A DNA stretch of 36,928 nucleotides from Acetobacteraceae bacterium (GTDB lineage: Bacteria > Pseudomonadota > Alphaproteobacteria > Zavarziniales > Zavarziniaceae). Numbering within the stretch: the first letter of the stretch is position 1; each line of letters begins with the position of its first letter. The stretch lies in assembly GCA_947379865.1 (NCBI GenBank), contig CANCOY010000027.1:1-36928 (forward strand), given 5' to 3'. Of this stretch, positions 1 through 7,874 are shown one piece after another. The position numbers and the translations under genes are program-made. A model generated the notes under the pieces. It was given only the letters and a program-made list of their open reading frames with translations. It was not told where the DNA came from and made no database searches.

Positions 1-27
1 TGGAGATGGCCTTCGGGCCGGAAACGC

Positions 28-1416
28 ATGCCCATGACCAAGCTCTGGACCCCCGATAGCTGGCGCGCCCTGCCCATCCGGCAGGTGCCCGAATATCCCG
101 ATCCGGCCCTGCTGGCAGAGGTCGAGGCGCGGTTGAAGGGCTATCCGCCGCTGGTCTTTGCTGGCGAAGCGCGCAACCTCACCAAGGCGCTGGGCGATGT
201 GGCCCTGGGCAAGGCCTTCCTGCTGCAGGGGGGCGACTGTGCCGAGAGCTTTGCCGAATTCCACCCCAACAACATCCGCGACACTTTCCGGGTGCTGTTG
301 CAGATGGCCGTGGTGCTCACCTTCGCGGCGGCCTGCCCGGTGGTGAAGGTTGGCCGCATGGCGGGCCAGTTTGCCAAGCCGCGTTCGGCCCCCATGGAAG
401 AGATCGATGGCGTCGAACTGCCCTCCTATCGCGGCGACAATATCAACGGCATGGAGTTCACGGCCGAGGCCCGCCGCCCGGACCCCAATCGCCTGCTGCA
501 GGCCTATTTGCAGTCGGCCTCGACCCTGAACCTGCTGCGTGCCTTTGCCCAGGGCGGCTATGCCGACCTGCATGCGGTGCACCGCTGGAACCTTGGCTAT
601 ATTGCCAACTCCCCCCAGGGCGAGCGTTATGGCGCGCTGGCCGACCGCATCACCGAGGCGCTGGCCTTTATGGAGGCGTGCGGCGTCAACCCCAACACGA
701 CGCCGTCCCTGCGCCAGACCGATTTTTACACCAGCCACGAGGCCCTGCTGCTTGGCTATGAGCAGGCCATGACCCGCGAGGATTCGACGCAAGGCGGCTG
801 GTACGACACCTCGGCCCACATGCTCTGGATCGGCGACCGCACCCGCAAGATCGACGAGGCGCATGTGGAGTTCATGCGCGGCATCCGCAATCCCATCGGG
901 ATGAAGGTTGGCCCGTCCATGGATCCAGACGACCTTGTCCGCCTGACGGAAGCCCTGAACCCCGCCAACGAGCCGGGCCGGCTGACCCTGATCGTGCGCA
1001 TGGGCCATGACCAGGTGGAGGCAAAGTTGCCACCCCTGATCCGGGCGATCCAGCGTGCCGGCCGGGTGGTGGTCTGGTCGTCGGACCCCATGCACGGCAA
1101 TACCGTGAAGTCGTCCAACGGCTACAAGACGCGGCCCTTTGATCGCATCCTGGCGGAAGTGCGCGCCTTCTTTGCCGTGCATCAGGCAGAGGGCACCTAT
1201 GCCGGCGGCGTCCATTTCGAGATGACAGGCCAGGACGTGACCGAGTGCATCGGTGGCGCCCAGGAAATCGGCGAACTGGAACTGGCCGACCGCTATCACA
1301 CCCATTGCGACCCGCGCCTCAACGCCAGCCAGGCCCTGGAACTCGCGTTCCTGATTGCCGAGGGCCTGAAGAGCGAGCGTCAGGCCCTGGCAACCGCCAG
1401 CTGGGCTGCAGAATAG
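28..1416 (+). CDS. Class II 3-deoxy-7-phosphoheptulonate (DAHP) synthase
   Basis: Condenses phosphoenolpyruvate and erythrose 4-phosphate, the first step of the shikimate pathway, in the cytosol. The 462-residue protein has the plant/mycobacterial-type (class II) layout. It opens with WTPDSWRALPIRQ and PEYPD, then GGDCAESF (Cys71), SDPMHGNT (His356), HFEMTG (Glu398) and HCDPRLN (Asp428). These match the four metal ligands known for class II enzymes. Length is normal for the family. A second in-frame ATG at 34 gives the more typical beginning MTKLWTPDSW, so the start may be six bases downstream; only 27 upstream bases are visible. It is followed 30 bp later by a PhzF-family gene. It has no obvious functional link with the catabolic genes further on and is probably housekeeping. 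Confidence 0.95.
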   Translation: MPMTKLWTPDSWRALPIRQVPEYPDPALLAEVEARLKGYPPLVFAGEARNLTKALGDVALGKAFLLQGGDCAESFAEFHPNNIRDTFRVLLQMAVVLTFAAACPVVKVGRMAGQFAKPRSAPMEEIDGVELPSYRGDNINGMEFTAEARRPDPNRLLQAYLQSASTLNLLRAFAQGGYADLHAVHRWNLGYIANSPQGERYGALADRITEALAFMEACGVNPNTTPSLRQTDFYTSHEALLLGYEQAMTREDSTQGGWYDTSAHMLWIGDRTRKIDEAHVEFMRGIRNPIGMKVGPSMDPDDLVRLTEALNPANEPGRLTLIVRMGHDQVEAKLPPLIRAIQRAGRVVVWSSDPMHGNTVKSSNGYKTRPFDRILAEVRAFFAVHQAEGTYAGGVHFEMTGQDVTECIGGAQEIGELELADRYHTHCDPRLNASQALELAFLIAEGLKSERQALATASWAAE

Positions 1417-1446
1417 GTCAGGCCGCAGAATAACCGGGGCAAGGGC

Positions 1447-2226
1447 ATGGACCTGAGGATCTTTCAGGTTGATGCCTTTGCCGACCGCTTGTTTGCAGGC
1501 AATCCGGCGGCCATCGTGCCGCTGGACTCCTGGCTCGACCCCGGGCTGATGCAGGCCGTTGCGGCAGAGAACAATCTTGCCGAGACGGCCTTTTTCGTGC
1601 CCGAGGGAGATGAATTCGCCCTGCGCTGGTTCACGCCTGAGCTGGAGGTCGATCTGTGCGGCCATGCCACTTTGGCCACAGCCCATGTGATCTCGACCAT
1701 CCTGGCGCCAGGCCAAGCGCGCATGGTCTTCACCAGTGCCTCTGGCCCGCTGGTGGTGACCCGCGAGGCGCATGCCCTGCTGTCCCTCGATTTTCCAGCC
1801 CGGCCGCCCGTTGCCAGCACCGCTGATCTGGCCCCGGCCCTTGGCGTGCAGCCGCTTCAGACCTGGTTTGCGGGTGGAAACTACATGGCGGTTCTGACCG
1901 ACGAGGCGGCGGTGCGTGCGCTTGCGCCCGACATGGCCCGCGTTGCCGCGCTGGACGCTCAGGGTGTGATCGTGACGGCAGCGGGCAGCAGCACGGATTT
2001 CGTCAGCCGTTATTTCGCCCCCCAGGCGGGCATTCCCGAGGACCCGGTCACCGGCTCTGCCCATTGCACGCTGGCGCCCTATTGGGCAAAGCGCCTGGGG
2101 CGGGCCGAAACAACGGGTTTTCAGGCTTCCCGCCGGGGTGGCCTTGTGCGCTGCCGCGACCGGGGAGACCGGGTGGATATCGCCGGGACCTGCGTGACCT
2201 ATCTTGAGGGACGCATCAGCCTCTGA
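1447..2226 (+). CDS. PhzF-family isomerase/epimerase-like protein
   Basis: PhzF proteins have a diaminopimelate-epimerase-like double fold. The best known member isomerises trans-2,3-dihydro-3-hydroxyanthranilate in phenazine synthesis, but most relatives have unknown substrates. This 259-residue protein shows the N-terminal VDAFADRLFAGNPAA signature, NLAETAFF carrying the presumed catalytic Glu46, the LCGHATLA motif, and the C-terminal DPVTGSAHCTLAPYW motif. Start chosen at the ATG after ggggcaagggc. It lies 30 bp behind the DAHP synthase gene, which hints at co-transcription. No other phenazine genes are visible, so a phenazine role is not supported; a general metabolic role is more likely. 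Family call is firm, substrate unknown. Confidence 0.88.
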   Translation: MDLRIFQVDAFADRLFAGNPAAIVPLDSWLDPGLMQAVAAENNLAETAFFVPEGDEFALRWFTPELEVDLCGHATLATAHVISTILAPGQARMVFTSASGPLVVTREAHALLSLDFPARPPVASTADLAPALGVQPLQTWFAGGNYMAVLTDEAAVRALAPDMARVAALDAQGVIVTAAGSSTDFVSRYFAPQAGIPEDPVTGSAHCTLAPYWAKRLGRAETTGFQASRRGGLVRCRDRGDRVDIAGTCVTYLEGRISL

Positions 2227-2243
2227 GGCCAGGGCATCTGACA

Positions 2244-2266
2244 GGGGGGCCGCCATTGCGCCCCCC
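2244..2266 (+). terminator. GC-rich hairpin after the PhzF gene, possible terminator
   Basis: Six G (2244-2249), one unpaired C and CGC (2251-2253) pair with GCG and six C (2258-2266) around a CATT loop. It sits 18 bp after the stop codon and 70 bp before the next gene. There is no T-tract, so it is at best a rho-assisted or weak terminator. Confidence 0.4.
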
Positions 2267-2335
2267 GTCGGCTATCGGCATTCTGCGCCATCAGACAAAA
2301 CAGGGCGGACATAGCCCTGACCTTGGGAGGATGGG

Positions 2336-3109
2336 ATGCCGGAATTTTGCACCGTCGCGCGCGAAGGCCATGTGCTTGTCGTCACGATCAATCGCCCCGA
2401 TGTGATGAATTCCCTTCATCCCCCGGCAAATTACGAACTGGCCACGGCGTTTGATGATTTCGCGGCCGATCCCGACCTGTGGGTCGCCATCATCACCGGC
2501 GCCGGCGACAAGGCGTTTTCTGCGGGCAACGACCTGAAGTTCCAGGCCAGCGGCAATGCCGTAACCGTGCCAGACAGCGGTTTTGCCGGCCTCACCAGCC
2601 GCTTCAACAATGGGAAGCCCGTGATTGCGGCGGTCAACGGCCTGGCCATGGGCGGCGGCTTTGAGATTGCGCTGGCCTGCGACCTGATCATCGCCAGCGA
2701 AAATGCCTTCTTTGCCCTGCCTGAGCCCCTGGTGGGTCTGGCGGCGCTGGCTGGCGGCCTGCATCGCCTGCCGCGCCAGATCGGCCTGAAGCAGGCCATG
2801 GGCATGATCCTCACCGGGCGCCGGGTCTCTGCCAAGGAAGGCAAGGATCTGGGCTTCGTGAACGAGGTTGTGGCCCCGGGCGAGGCGCTGAACGCGGCCC
2901 GCAAGTGGGCGGCCCTGATGGAAAAGTGCAGCCCGGTTTCCCTGCGCACCTCGAAAGAGGTGGTGATGCAGGGCCTGGAGCATGCGGGCCTTGAGACCGC
3001 CATGGCCGCCAAGTACGACGCTGTCGGCACGCTGTTCCGCAGCGAAGACCTGATCGAAGGCCCCCGCGCCTTCGCTGAAAAGCGCGCCCCCAACTGGAAG
3101 GGCCGCTGA
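2336..3109 (+). CDS. Enoyl-CoA hydratase/isomerase (crotonase family)
   Basis: A 257-residue crotonase-fold protein that probably hydrates or otherwise processes an enoyl-CoA. It has the oxyanion-hole region AFSAGNDL (residues 60-67), GLAMGGGFEIALACDL with Glu110, and ALPEPLVGLAALAGG with Glu130. These are the two glutamates used by true hydratases. The overall pattern resembles carnitinyl-CoA dehydratase-like members. A strong ribosome binding site (ttgggaggatggg) precedes the ATG. It begins a five-gene + strand run (crotonase, NPD-type flavoprotein, thiolase, two acyl-CoA dehydrogenases), so a role in beta-oxidation of an unusual acyl chain is inferred. Substrate cannot be read from the sequence. 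Confidence 0.9.
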   Translation: MPEFCTVAREGHVLVVTINRPDVMNSLHPPANYELATAFDDFAADPDLWVAIITGAGDKAFSAGNDLKFQASGNAVTVPDSGFAGLTSRFNNGKPVIAAVNGLAMGGGFEIALACDLIIASENAFFALPEPLVGLAALAGGLHRLPRQIGLKQAMGMILTGRRVSAKEGKDLGFVNEVVAPGEALNAARKWAALMEKCSPVSLRTSKEVVMQGLEHAGLETAMAAKYDAVGTLFRSEDLIEGPRAFAEKRAPNWKGR

Positions 3110-3127
3110 GGCGGCGGAGCCATATCC

Positions 3128-4096
3128 ATGACCCTTCGTACCCCTCTTTGTGATCTTCTTGGTGTCGACTATCCGATCATGCTGGCCGGCATGGGCGGCG
3201 TTGCCTTTGCTGAGGTAACCGCTGCCGTATCCAATGCAGGCGGCTTTGGCTGCCTGGGCATGGCGGGACAGTCGATCCGCACCATCGCCGAGCAGATGAA
3301 GATGGTCCGTGACCTGACGGACAAGCCCTTTGGCGTTGACCTGCTCACGGCCCTGCCAGAGCAGATGGACGCGGCGGTGGACACCATCATTGCCGGTGGC
3401 GCCTCGGTCTTTGTATCGGGCCTTGGCGTGCCGGGGAATGTGATTGGCCGCTTCCACGCGGCTGGCATGAAGGTGATGAGCGTGTGTGGCACGGTGGCCC
3501 ATGCGGTCAATTCCGACCGCGCCGGCTGCGATGCCGTGATCGCCCAGGGCACCGAGGGTGGCGGGCATACCGGCAAGGTCGCCGGCATGGCCCTGATCCC
3601 GCAGGTGGTGGATGCCGTGAAGTGTCCGGTGATTGCGGCGGGTTCCATCGTCGATGGCCGTGGCCTTGCGGTGGCGCTGGCCTTTGGCGCCCAGGGTGTC
3701 TGGATGGGCACGCGTTTCATCGCCTCGACCGAGGCCAATGCCGGCCGCTTCTATAAAGAAGCCCTGGTGAAGGCGGGCGAGACGGATACGATCATCAGCC
3801 GCTGCTATTCCGGCAAGACCATGCGCGTCATCCGCAATCCCTATGTGGATGACTGGGAGCGCCGCCCCCAGGACATCGCCCCCTTCCCGCAGCAGGCGAT
3901 CATGAGCGCCCAAAGCGGCGTGACCGCCACCCTGGCGGGGTCGCCCGAGGAGGCTGATCCGGCGCGCATGTGCATGCCGGCAGGCCAGGGCACCGGCTCC
4001 ATCCACGATATCGTGCCGGCGGCCGAGATCGTGCGCCGTGTCATGGCGGAAGCCGAGGCCACCATCGGCCGTATCGGGCAGTTGCGTACAGCCTGA
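3128..4096 (+). CDS. NPD/nitronate-monooxygenase-family FMN oxidoreductase
   Basis: A 322-residue TIM-barrel flavoprotein of the family containing nitronate monooxygenase (2-nitropropane dioxygenase), FabK enoyl reductase and the steroid-degradation protein IpdC. Visible motifs are the N-terminal YPIMLAGMGGVA, the GTEGGGHTG segment with the conserved histidine, CPVIAAGSIVDGRGLA and GVWMGTRF, which form the FMN-phosphate pocket. It lies 18 bp after the crotonase gene and upstream of a thiolase and dehydrogenases. That context argues for a CoA-thioester reductase or oxidase role rather than nitroalkane detoxification. Family confident, reaction uncertain. Confidence 0.85.
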   Translation: MTLRTPLCDLLGVDYPIMLAGMGGVAFAEVTAAVSNAGGFGCLGMAGQSIRTIAEQMKMVRDLTDKPFGVDLLTALPEQMDAAVDTIIAGGASVFVSGLGVPGNVIGRFHAAGMKVMSVCGTVAHAVNSDRAGCDAVIAQGTEGGGHTGKVAGMALIPQVVDAVKCPVIAAGSIVDGRGLAVALAFGAQGVWMGTRFIASTEANAGRFYKEALVKAGETDTIISRCYSGKTMRVIRNPYVDDWERRPQDIAPFPQQAIMSAQSGVTATLAGSPEEADPARMCMPAGQGTGSIHDIVPAAEIVRRVMAEAEATIGRIGQLRTA

Positions 4097-4108
4097 CGAG
4101 AGGGCCGA

Positions 4109-4135
4109 CCCGGAGGGCTTGAAAGCCCGAGCGGG
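4109..4135 (+). other. Imperfect hairpin in the NPD-thiolase gap
   Basis: CCCG (4109-4112) and GGGCT (4115-4119) pair with AGCCC (4124-4128) and CGGG (4132-4135) around a TGAA loop. It starts 13 bp after the NPD-family stop codon. There is no T-tract; it could be an mRNA-processing or attenuating hairpin. Confidence 0.4.
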
Positions 4136-4165
4136 ACCCGGTTTAGTCGCACTCACATAGTGTCG

Positions 4166-4193
4166 GGGGATACAGTCCATGGGCTGCATCCCC
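4166..4193 (+). other. Dyad symmetry 55 bp upstream of the thiolase start
   Basis: GGGGAT-A-CAG (4166-4175) is the reverse complement of CTG-C-ATCCCC (4184-4193) except for one mismatched pair, with an 8-bp centre. It lies in a 151-bp intergenic gap that is otherwise unusually long for this operon. It may be an operator for a second promoter or a leader hairpin; no matching regulator can be assigned. Confidence 0.45.
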
Positions 4194-4247
4194 TGATCAC
4201 ATTCAAACCCGTTATTCCGGCCCCAGGGCCTGCTGAGGAGAAACCCC

Positions 4248-5450
4248 ATGCGTGAGGCCGTCATCGTCTCCACCGCCCGTACCCCGATCGGCAAGGCCTA
4301 TCGCGGCGCGTTCAACGACACCCAGGCCCAGGCGCTGGGCGGCCATGTGATCGCCGCTGCCGTGGCACGGGCCGGCATCAATGGCGCCGAGGTTGACGAC
4401 GTGGTGATGGGCGCCGCCCTGCAGCAGGGCTCGTCCGGCTTCAACGTGGCCCGCCAGGCCGCCCTGCGCGCTGGCCTGCCCGACACCGTTTCCGGCATGT
4501 CGCTGGATCGCCAGTGCGCCTCGGGCCTGATGGGCATTGCGACGGCGGCCAAGCAGATCCTGCACGATGGCATGACCATCACCGTGGGCGGTGGCCTTGA
4601 TTCCATCTCGCTGGTCCAGAACGCCAACATGAACCAGTTCCGCGCTGGCGATCCGGAGCTGATCCGCACCGCCCCCGCCCTTTATATGAGCATGCTGGAG
4701 ACGGCCGAAATCGTCGCCGCCCGTTACAACGTCAGCCGCGAAGCCCAGGACGAATATTCCCTGCAGTCGCAGCAGCGCACGGGCGAGGCCCAGGCGGCCG
4801 GCCGCTTCAATGCAGAAATCGCCCCCATGACCACGATCATGCAGGTCACCGACAAGGCGACGGGCACGACCTCGGCCAAGGAAGTGACGATCTCCGCCGA
4901 CGAGGGCAACCGCCCCCAGACGGTGCTGGCCGACCTGCAGAAGCTGACGCCGGTGTTCAAGTCGGGCCAGCAGATCAAGGAAGGCAAGTTCATCACGGCG
5001 GGCAATGCCAGCCAGCTCTCTGACGGCGCCTCGGCCATGGTGCTGATGGAGGCCAAGGAAGCGGCCAAGCGCGGCCTTAGCCCCCTTGGCGCCTATCGCG
5101 GCATGGCTGTTGCTGGCTGCAATGCCGACGAAATGGGCATTGGCCCCGTCTTCGCCATCCCCAAGCTGCTGGCGGCCCATGGCCTGAAGGTGGACGACAT
5201 CGGCATCTGGGAACTGAACGAGGCCTTTGCCTGTCAGGTCATCTATTGCCGCGACAAGCTGGGCATTGCCAATGACCGCCTGAACGTCTCGGGTGGCGCC
5301 ATCTCCATCGGCCATCCCTATGGCATGTCGGGCGCGCGCATGGCTGGCCACGTCCTGATCGAGGGCAAGCGCCGCGGCGCCAAGTATGGCGTTGTCACCA
5401 TGTGCGTTGGCGGCGGCATGGGTGCAGCCGGCCTGTTCGAGATATTCTGA
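4248..5450 (+). CDS. Thiolase (acetyl-CoA C-acyltransferase family)
   Basis: Cleaves a 3-oxoacyl-CoA with CoA, or condenses two acyl-CoAs. The 400-residue protein has the N-terminal IVSTARTPIGK, the nucleophile Cys90 in SLDRQCASG, the NEAFA motif, His356 in ISIGHPYGMSGAR and Cys386 in MCVGGGMG. The active site is therefore complete. The usual NxxGG-AxGHPxG motif reads VSGGAISIGHPYG, a slight departure typical of degradative rather than biosynthetic thiolases. Its start has a good ribosome binding site (ctgaggag). A 151-bp gap with two hairpins separates it from the upstream gene, so it may have its own promoter. Next gene starts 26 bp downstream. Confidence 0.93.
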   Translation: MREAVIVSTARTPIGKAYRGAFNDTQAQALGGHVIAAAVARAGINGAEVDDVVMGAALQQGSSGFNVARQAALRAGLPDTVSGMSLDRQCASGLMGIATAAKQILHDGMTITVGGGLDSISLVQNANMNQFRAGDPELIRTAPALYMSMLETAEIVAARYNVSREAQDEYSLQSQQRTGEAQAAGRFNAEIAPMTTIMQVTDKATGTTSAKEVTISADEGNRPQTVLADLQKLTPVFKSGQQIKEGKFITAGNASQLSDGASAMVLMEAKEAAKRGLSPLGAYRGMAVAGCNADEMGIGPVFAIPKLLAAHGLKVDDIGIWELNEAFACQVIYCRDKLGIANDRLNVSGGAISIGHPYGMSGARMAGHVLIEGKRRGAKYGVVTMCVGGGMGAAGLFEIF

Positions 5451-5476
5451 GGCCCCAATCGGGCAAGGAGGCCGTC

Positions 5477-6661
5477 ATGGCTGATCTGGAAACTTTCCGC
5501 GCCGAAGCCGGTGCGTGGCTCAACGCGAACTGCCCGCCGGAAATGCGGGTGCCGTTCGACGGCGAGGACGCCATTACCTGGGGCGGCCGCAACTGGGTGT
5601 TCCGCTCCGAGGCGGAAAAGGTCTGGCTCGAGCGCATGGCGGCCAAGGGCTGGACTGTGCCTGAATGGCCCAGGGAATATGGTGGCGCCAGCCTGTCCCG
5701 CGACGAGGCCAAGGTGCTTCGCGAGGAGATGGGCAAGCGCAAGTGCCGCTCTCCGGTGGAGAGCTTTGGCATCTGGATGCTTGGGCCGGCCCTGCTTAAA
5801 TACGGCAGCCACGAGCAGAAGCTGGAGCATCTGCCAAAGATTGCCCGTGGCGAGATCCGCTGGTGCCAGGGCTATTCCGAGCCGGGTGCCGGTTCTGATC
5901 TGGCTTCCCTCCAGACCAAGGCCGAGGACAAGGGTGATCATTATCTGGTCAACGGCCAGAAGATCTGGACGTCTTATGCCGACAAGGCCGACTGGATCTT
6001 CTGTCTGGTGCGCACCAACAAGGATGCGCCCAAGCATGAGGGCATTTCCTTCCTGCTGTTCGACATGGCAAGCGCGGGCGTTACCACCGCGCCGATCACC
6101 CTGATCTCTGGCGCCTCACCCTTCTGCCAGACGTTCTTCTCGGACGTGAAGGTGCCCAAGGGCAATCTCGTCGGCCAGCTCGACAAGGGCTGGGACATTG
6201 CCAAGTACCTGCTGACGCATGAGCGCGACATGATCGGTGGCGGCTCGGGCGGCATGTTCGCCAGCCGGCCGCTTGGCCAGATTGCCGCGCAATATGCAGG
6301 GCAGGACGGCGGCGTGCTGGAAGACGGCATGCTGCGCGCCAAGATCGCCCAGCTGGAACTCGACGCCTGGGCCTTCAGCCTGGCGGTCGATCGTGGCCGC
6401 GATCTGGCCAAGGCCGGCCAGGGACTGGGCGCCTATTCCTCGGTGCTGAAATACTATGGCGCCGAAGTGAACAAGCGGGCCCTGGAACTCGTCATGGATT
6501 CCATGGGGTCTGACGCCCTTGAGTGGGAAGGCAAGCGGTCGAAGGAGGGCAAGACGGCCCGCGACTGGCTGCGCACCAAGGCCAATTCCATCGAGGGCGG
6601 CACCAATGAGGTGCAGCTCAATATCATCGCCAAGCGCATCCTCGCCCTGCCCGGGGCCTGA
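5477..6661 (+). CDS. Acyl-CoA dehydrogenase, catalytic subunit candidate
   Basis: FAD-dependent alpha,beta-dehydrogenation of an acyl-CoA. The ATG at 5477 follows a gcaaggag ribosome binding site and gives 394 residues; a longer in-frame reading would overlap the thiolase gene. Visible features are QGYSEPGAGSDLASL (FAD/substrate loop), GQKIWTSYADKADW and the C-terminal SIEGGTNEVQLNIIAKRIL. The glutamate of the EGGTNE segment sits where medium-chain dehydrogenases carry their catalytic base. The next gene, 26 bp later, encodes a second dehydrogenase lacking this residue. The pair resembles the alpha2-beta2 acyl-CoA dehydrogenases known from actinobacterial steroid side-chain and ring degradation. 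Substrate unknown. Confidence 0.92.
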   Translation: MADLETFRAEAGAWLNANCPPEMRVPFDGEDAITWGGRNWVFRSEAEKVWLERMAAKGWTVPEWPREYGGASLSRDEAKVLREEMGKRKCRSPVESFGIWMLGPALLKYGSHEQKLEHLPKIARGEIRWCQGYSEPGAGSDLASLQTKAEDKGDHYLVNGQKIWTSYADKADWIFCLVRTNKDAPKHEGISFLLFDMASAGVTTAPITLISGASPFCQTFFSDVKVPKGNLVGQLDKGWDIAKYLLTHERDMIGGGSGGMFASRPLGQIAAQYAGQDGGVLEDGMLRAKIAQLELDAWAFSLAVDRGRDLAKAGQGLGAYSSVLKYYGAEVNKRALELVMDSMGSDALEWEGKRSKEGKTARDWLRTKANSIEGGTNEVQLNIIAKRILALPGA

Positions 6662-6687
6662 GGACAGACAGATACCCGGGAGGTACC

Positions 6688-7827
6688 ATGCCCCTCGTCC
6701 TTACAGACGAACAAGAAATGATGCGCGATTCGGCGCGCGGCTTCCTCGCGGAGCACGCGCCGATTGCCCATTTCCGCAAGATCCGTGACAGCCGCGATCC
6801 GCTCTGCTTTTCGCGCGACCTCTGGAAGACCATGGCCGAGATGGGCTTTGCCGGCGTGCTGGTGCCGGAAGCTTTTGGTGGCGTTGGCCTTGGCTATGTC
6901 GAGGCGGGCATAATTCTGGAGGAAGCCGGCCGCACGCTGACACCCTCGCCCATGCTCTCGACGGCGCTGGTGGCGGTCACCGTGCTGGCGCGCTTTGCCA
7001 GCGAGGCCCAGAAGACAGCCCTGCTGCCGGGCATCGCCAAGGGGGAGCGCATTGTCGCCCTTGCCGTTGACGAAGGCGCCAAGCACAAGCCTGAGGGCAT
7101 TGCCCTGTCGGCCAAGCGGGCCGGCAATGGCTTCCGCCTTGATGGCCGCAAGGGCTTTGTGCTGGACGGTGCGGCAGCGGATACGCTGATCGTGGCGGCC
7201 CGCACGGCCGGCGCGCCGGGCGAGATCTCTGGGATCACCCTGTTCCTGGTGGATGCCAAGGCCAAGGGTGTTACGGCCGAGCAGACCATTATGGTCGACA
7301 ACCGCAATGCCGCCCGCTTCACCTTCGAGGGTGTCGAGGTTGATGGCGGCGCCGTGATCGGTGAGGTCGATGGCGGCTGGGCAGCCCTTGAGGCGGGCCT
7401 GAACGCCGGGCGTGCCGGTGCGGCGGCTGAGCTGGTGGGGGCCGGTGGCGAGGTGTTTGAGCGCACCGTCGCCTATGTCCGCGAGCGCAAGCAGTTCGGC
7501 AAGCTGATTGGCGAGTTCCAGGGCCTCCAGCACCGTCTGGCCCATCTTTATACCGAGATGGAAATCGCCCGGGCCACCAGCCTGAAGGCACTGCAGATGC
7601 TGGACGAGAAGCCCGATGCGGCAGGCCCCTATGTTGCCCTTGCCAAGGCCAAGACGGGCGAAATCGCGCGCCTGGCCAGCCAGGAAGGCGTGCAGATGCA
7701 CGGCGGCATGGGCATGACGGATGATCTCGACTTCGGCATCTTCATGAAGAAGATCCGGGTGACCCAGGAAATCTTTGGCGACGCCAATTTCCATACGGAT
7801 CGTATCGCGCGCCTGCGCGGTTATTGA
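6688..7827 (+). CDS. Acyl-CoA dehydrogenase-like protein without catalytic glutamate
   Basis: A 379-residue member of the acyl-CoA dehydrogenase family, recognisable from the N-terminal LTDEQEMMRDSARGFL, RERKQFGKLIGEFQGLQHRLA and QEGVQMHGGMGMTDD segments. The C-terminus reads RVTQEIFGDANFHTDRIA. The usual catalytic EGT(S/N)E motif is absent, and no glutamate stands at the alternative helix-G position either, where the sequence reads LNAGRAGAAAELVG. It is therefore probably the non-catalytic partner of the preceding dehydrogenase. Start has a strong ribosome binding site (gggaggtacc). It ends the + strand run; the facing gene ends at 7875. Confidence 0.9.
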   Translation: MPLVLTDEQEMMRDSARGFLAEHAPIAHFRKIRDSRDPLCFSRDLWKTMAEMGFAGVLVPEAFGGVGLGYVEAGIILEEAGRTLTPSPMLSTALVAVTVLARFASEAQKTALLPGIAKGERIVALAVDEGAKHKPEGIALSAKRAGNGFRLDGRKGFVLDGAAADTLIVAARTAGAPGEISGITLFLVDAKAKGVTAEQTIMVDNRNAARFTFEGVEVDGGAVIGEVDGGWAALEAGLNAGRAGAAAELVGAGGEVFERTVAYVRERKQFGKLIGEFQGLQHRLAHLYTEMEIARATSLKALQMLDEKPDAAGPYVALAKAKTGEIARLASQEGVQMHGGMGMTDDLDFGIFMKKIRVTQEIFGDANFHTDRIARLRGY

Positions 7828-7837
7828 TCACCTCTTT

Positions 7838-7865
7838 CCCGGGGCGGCCGTGCGGCGGCCCCGGG
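7838..7865. terminator. Strong GC hairpin between convergent genes
   Basis: CCCGGGGC (7838-7845) pairs perfectly with GCCCCGGG (7858-7865), and an inner GCC/GGC extends the stem. It lies between the stop codons of convergent genes ending at 7827 (+) and 7875 (-), where a bidirectional terminator is expected. No T-tract is present on either strand, so intrinsic termination is uncertain. Confidence 0.5.
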
Positions 7866-7874
7866 CTTGGGTGC

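Noticed and set aside
1447..2226. Phenazine biosynthesis locus
   Set aside because: Only the PhzF family member is present; no PhzA/B/D/E/G genes are in the window.
4097..4247. tRNA or riboswitch in the intergenic gap
   Set aside because: Two simple hairpins are present but no cloverleaf, T-loop or known riboswitch core.
2291..4294. A 667-codon open frame on the - strand opposite the crotonase and NPD genes
   Set aside because: Spans two real genes and their junction on the other strand; composition is that of a shadow frame.
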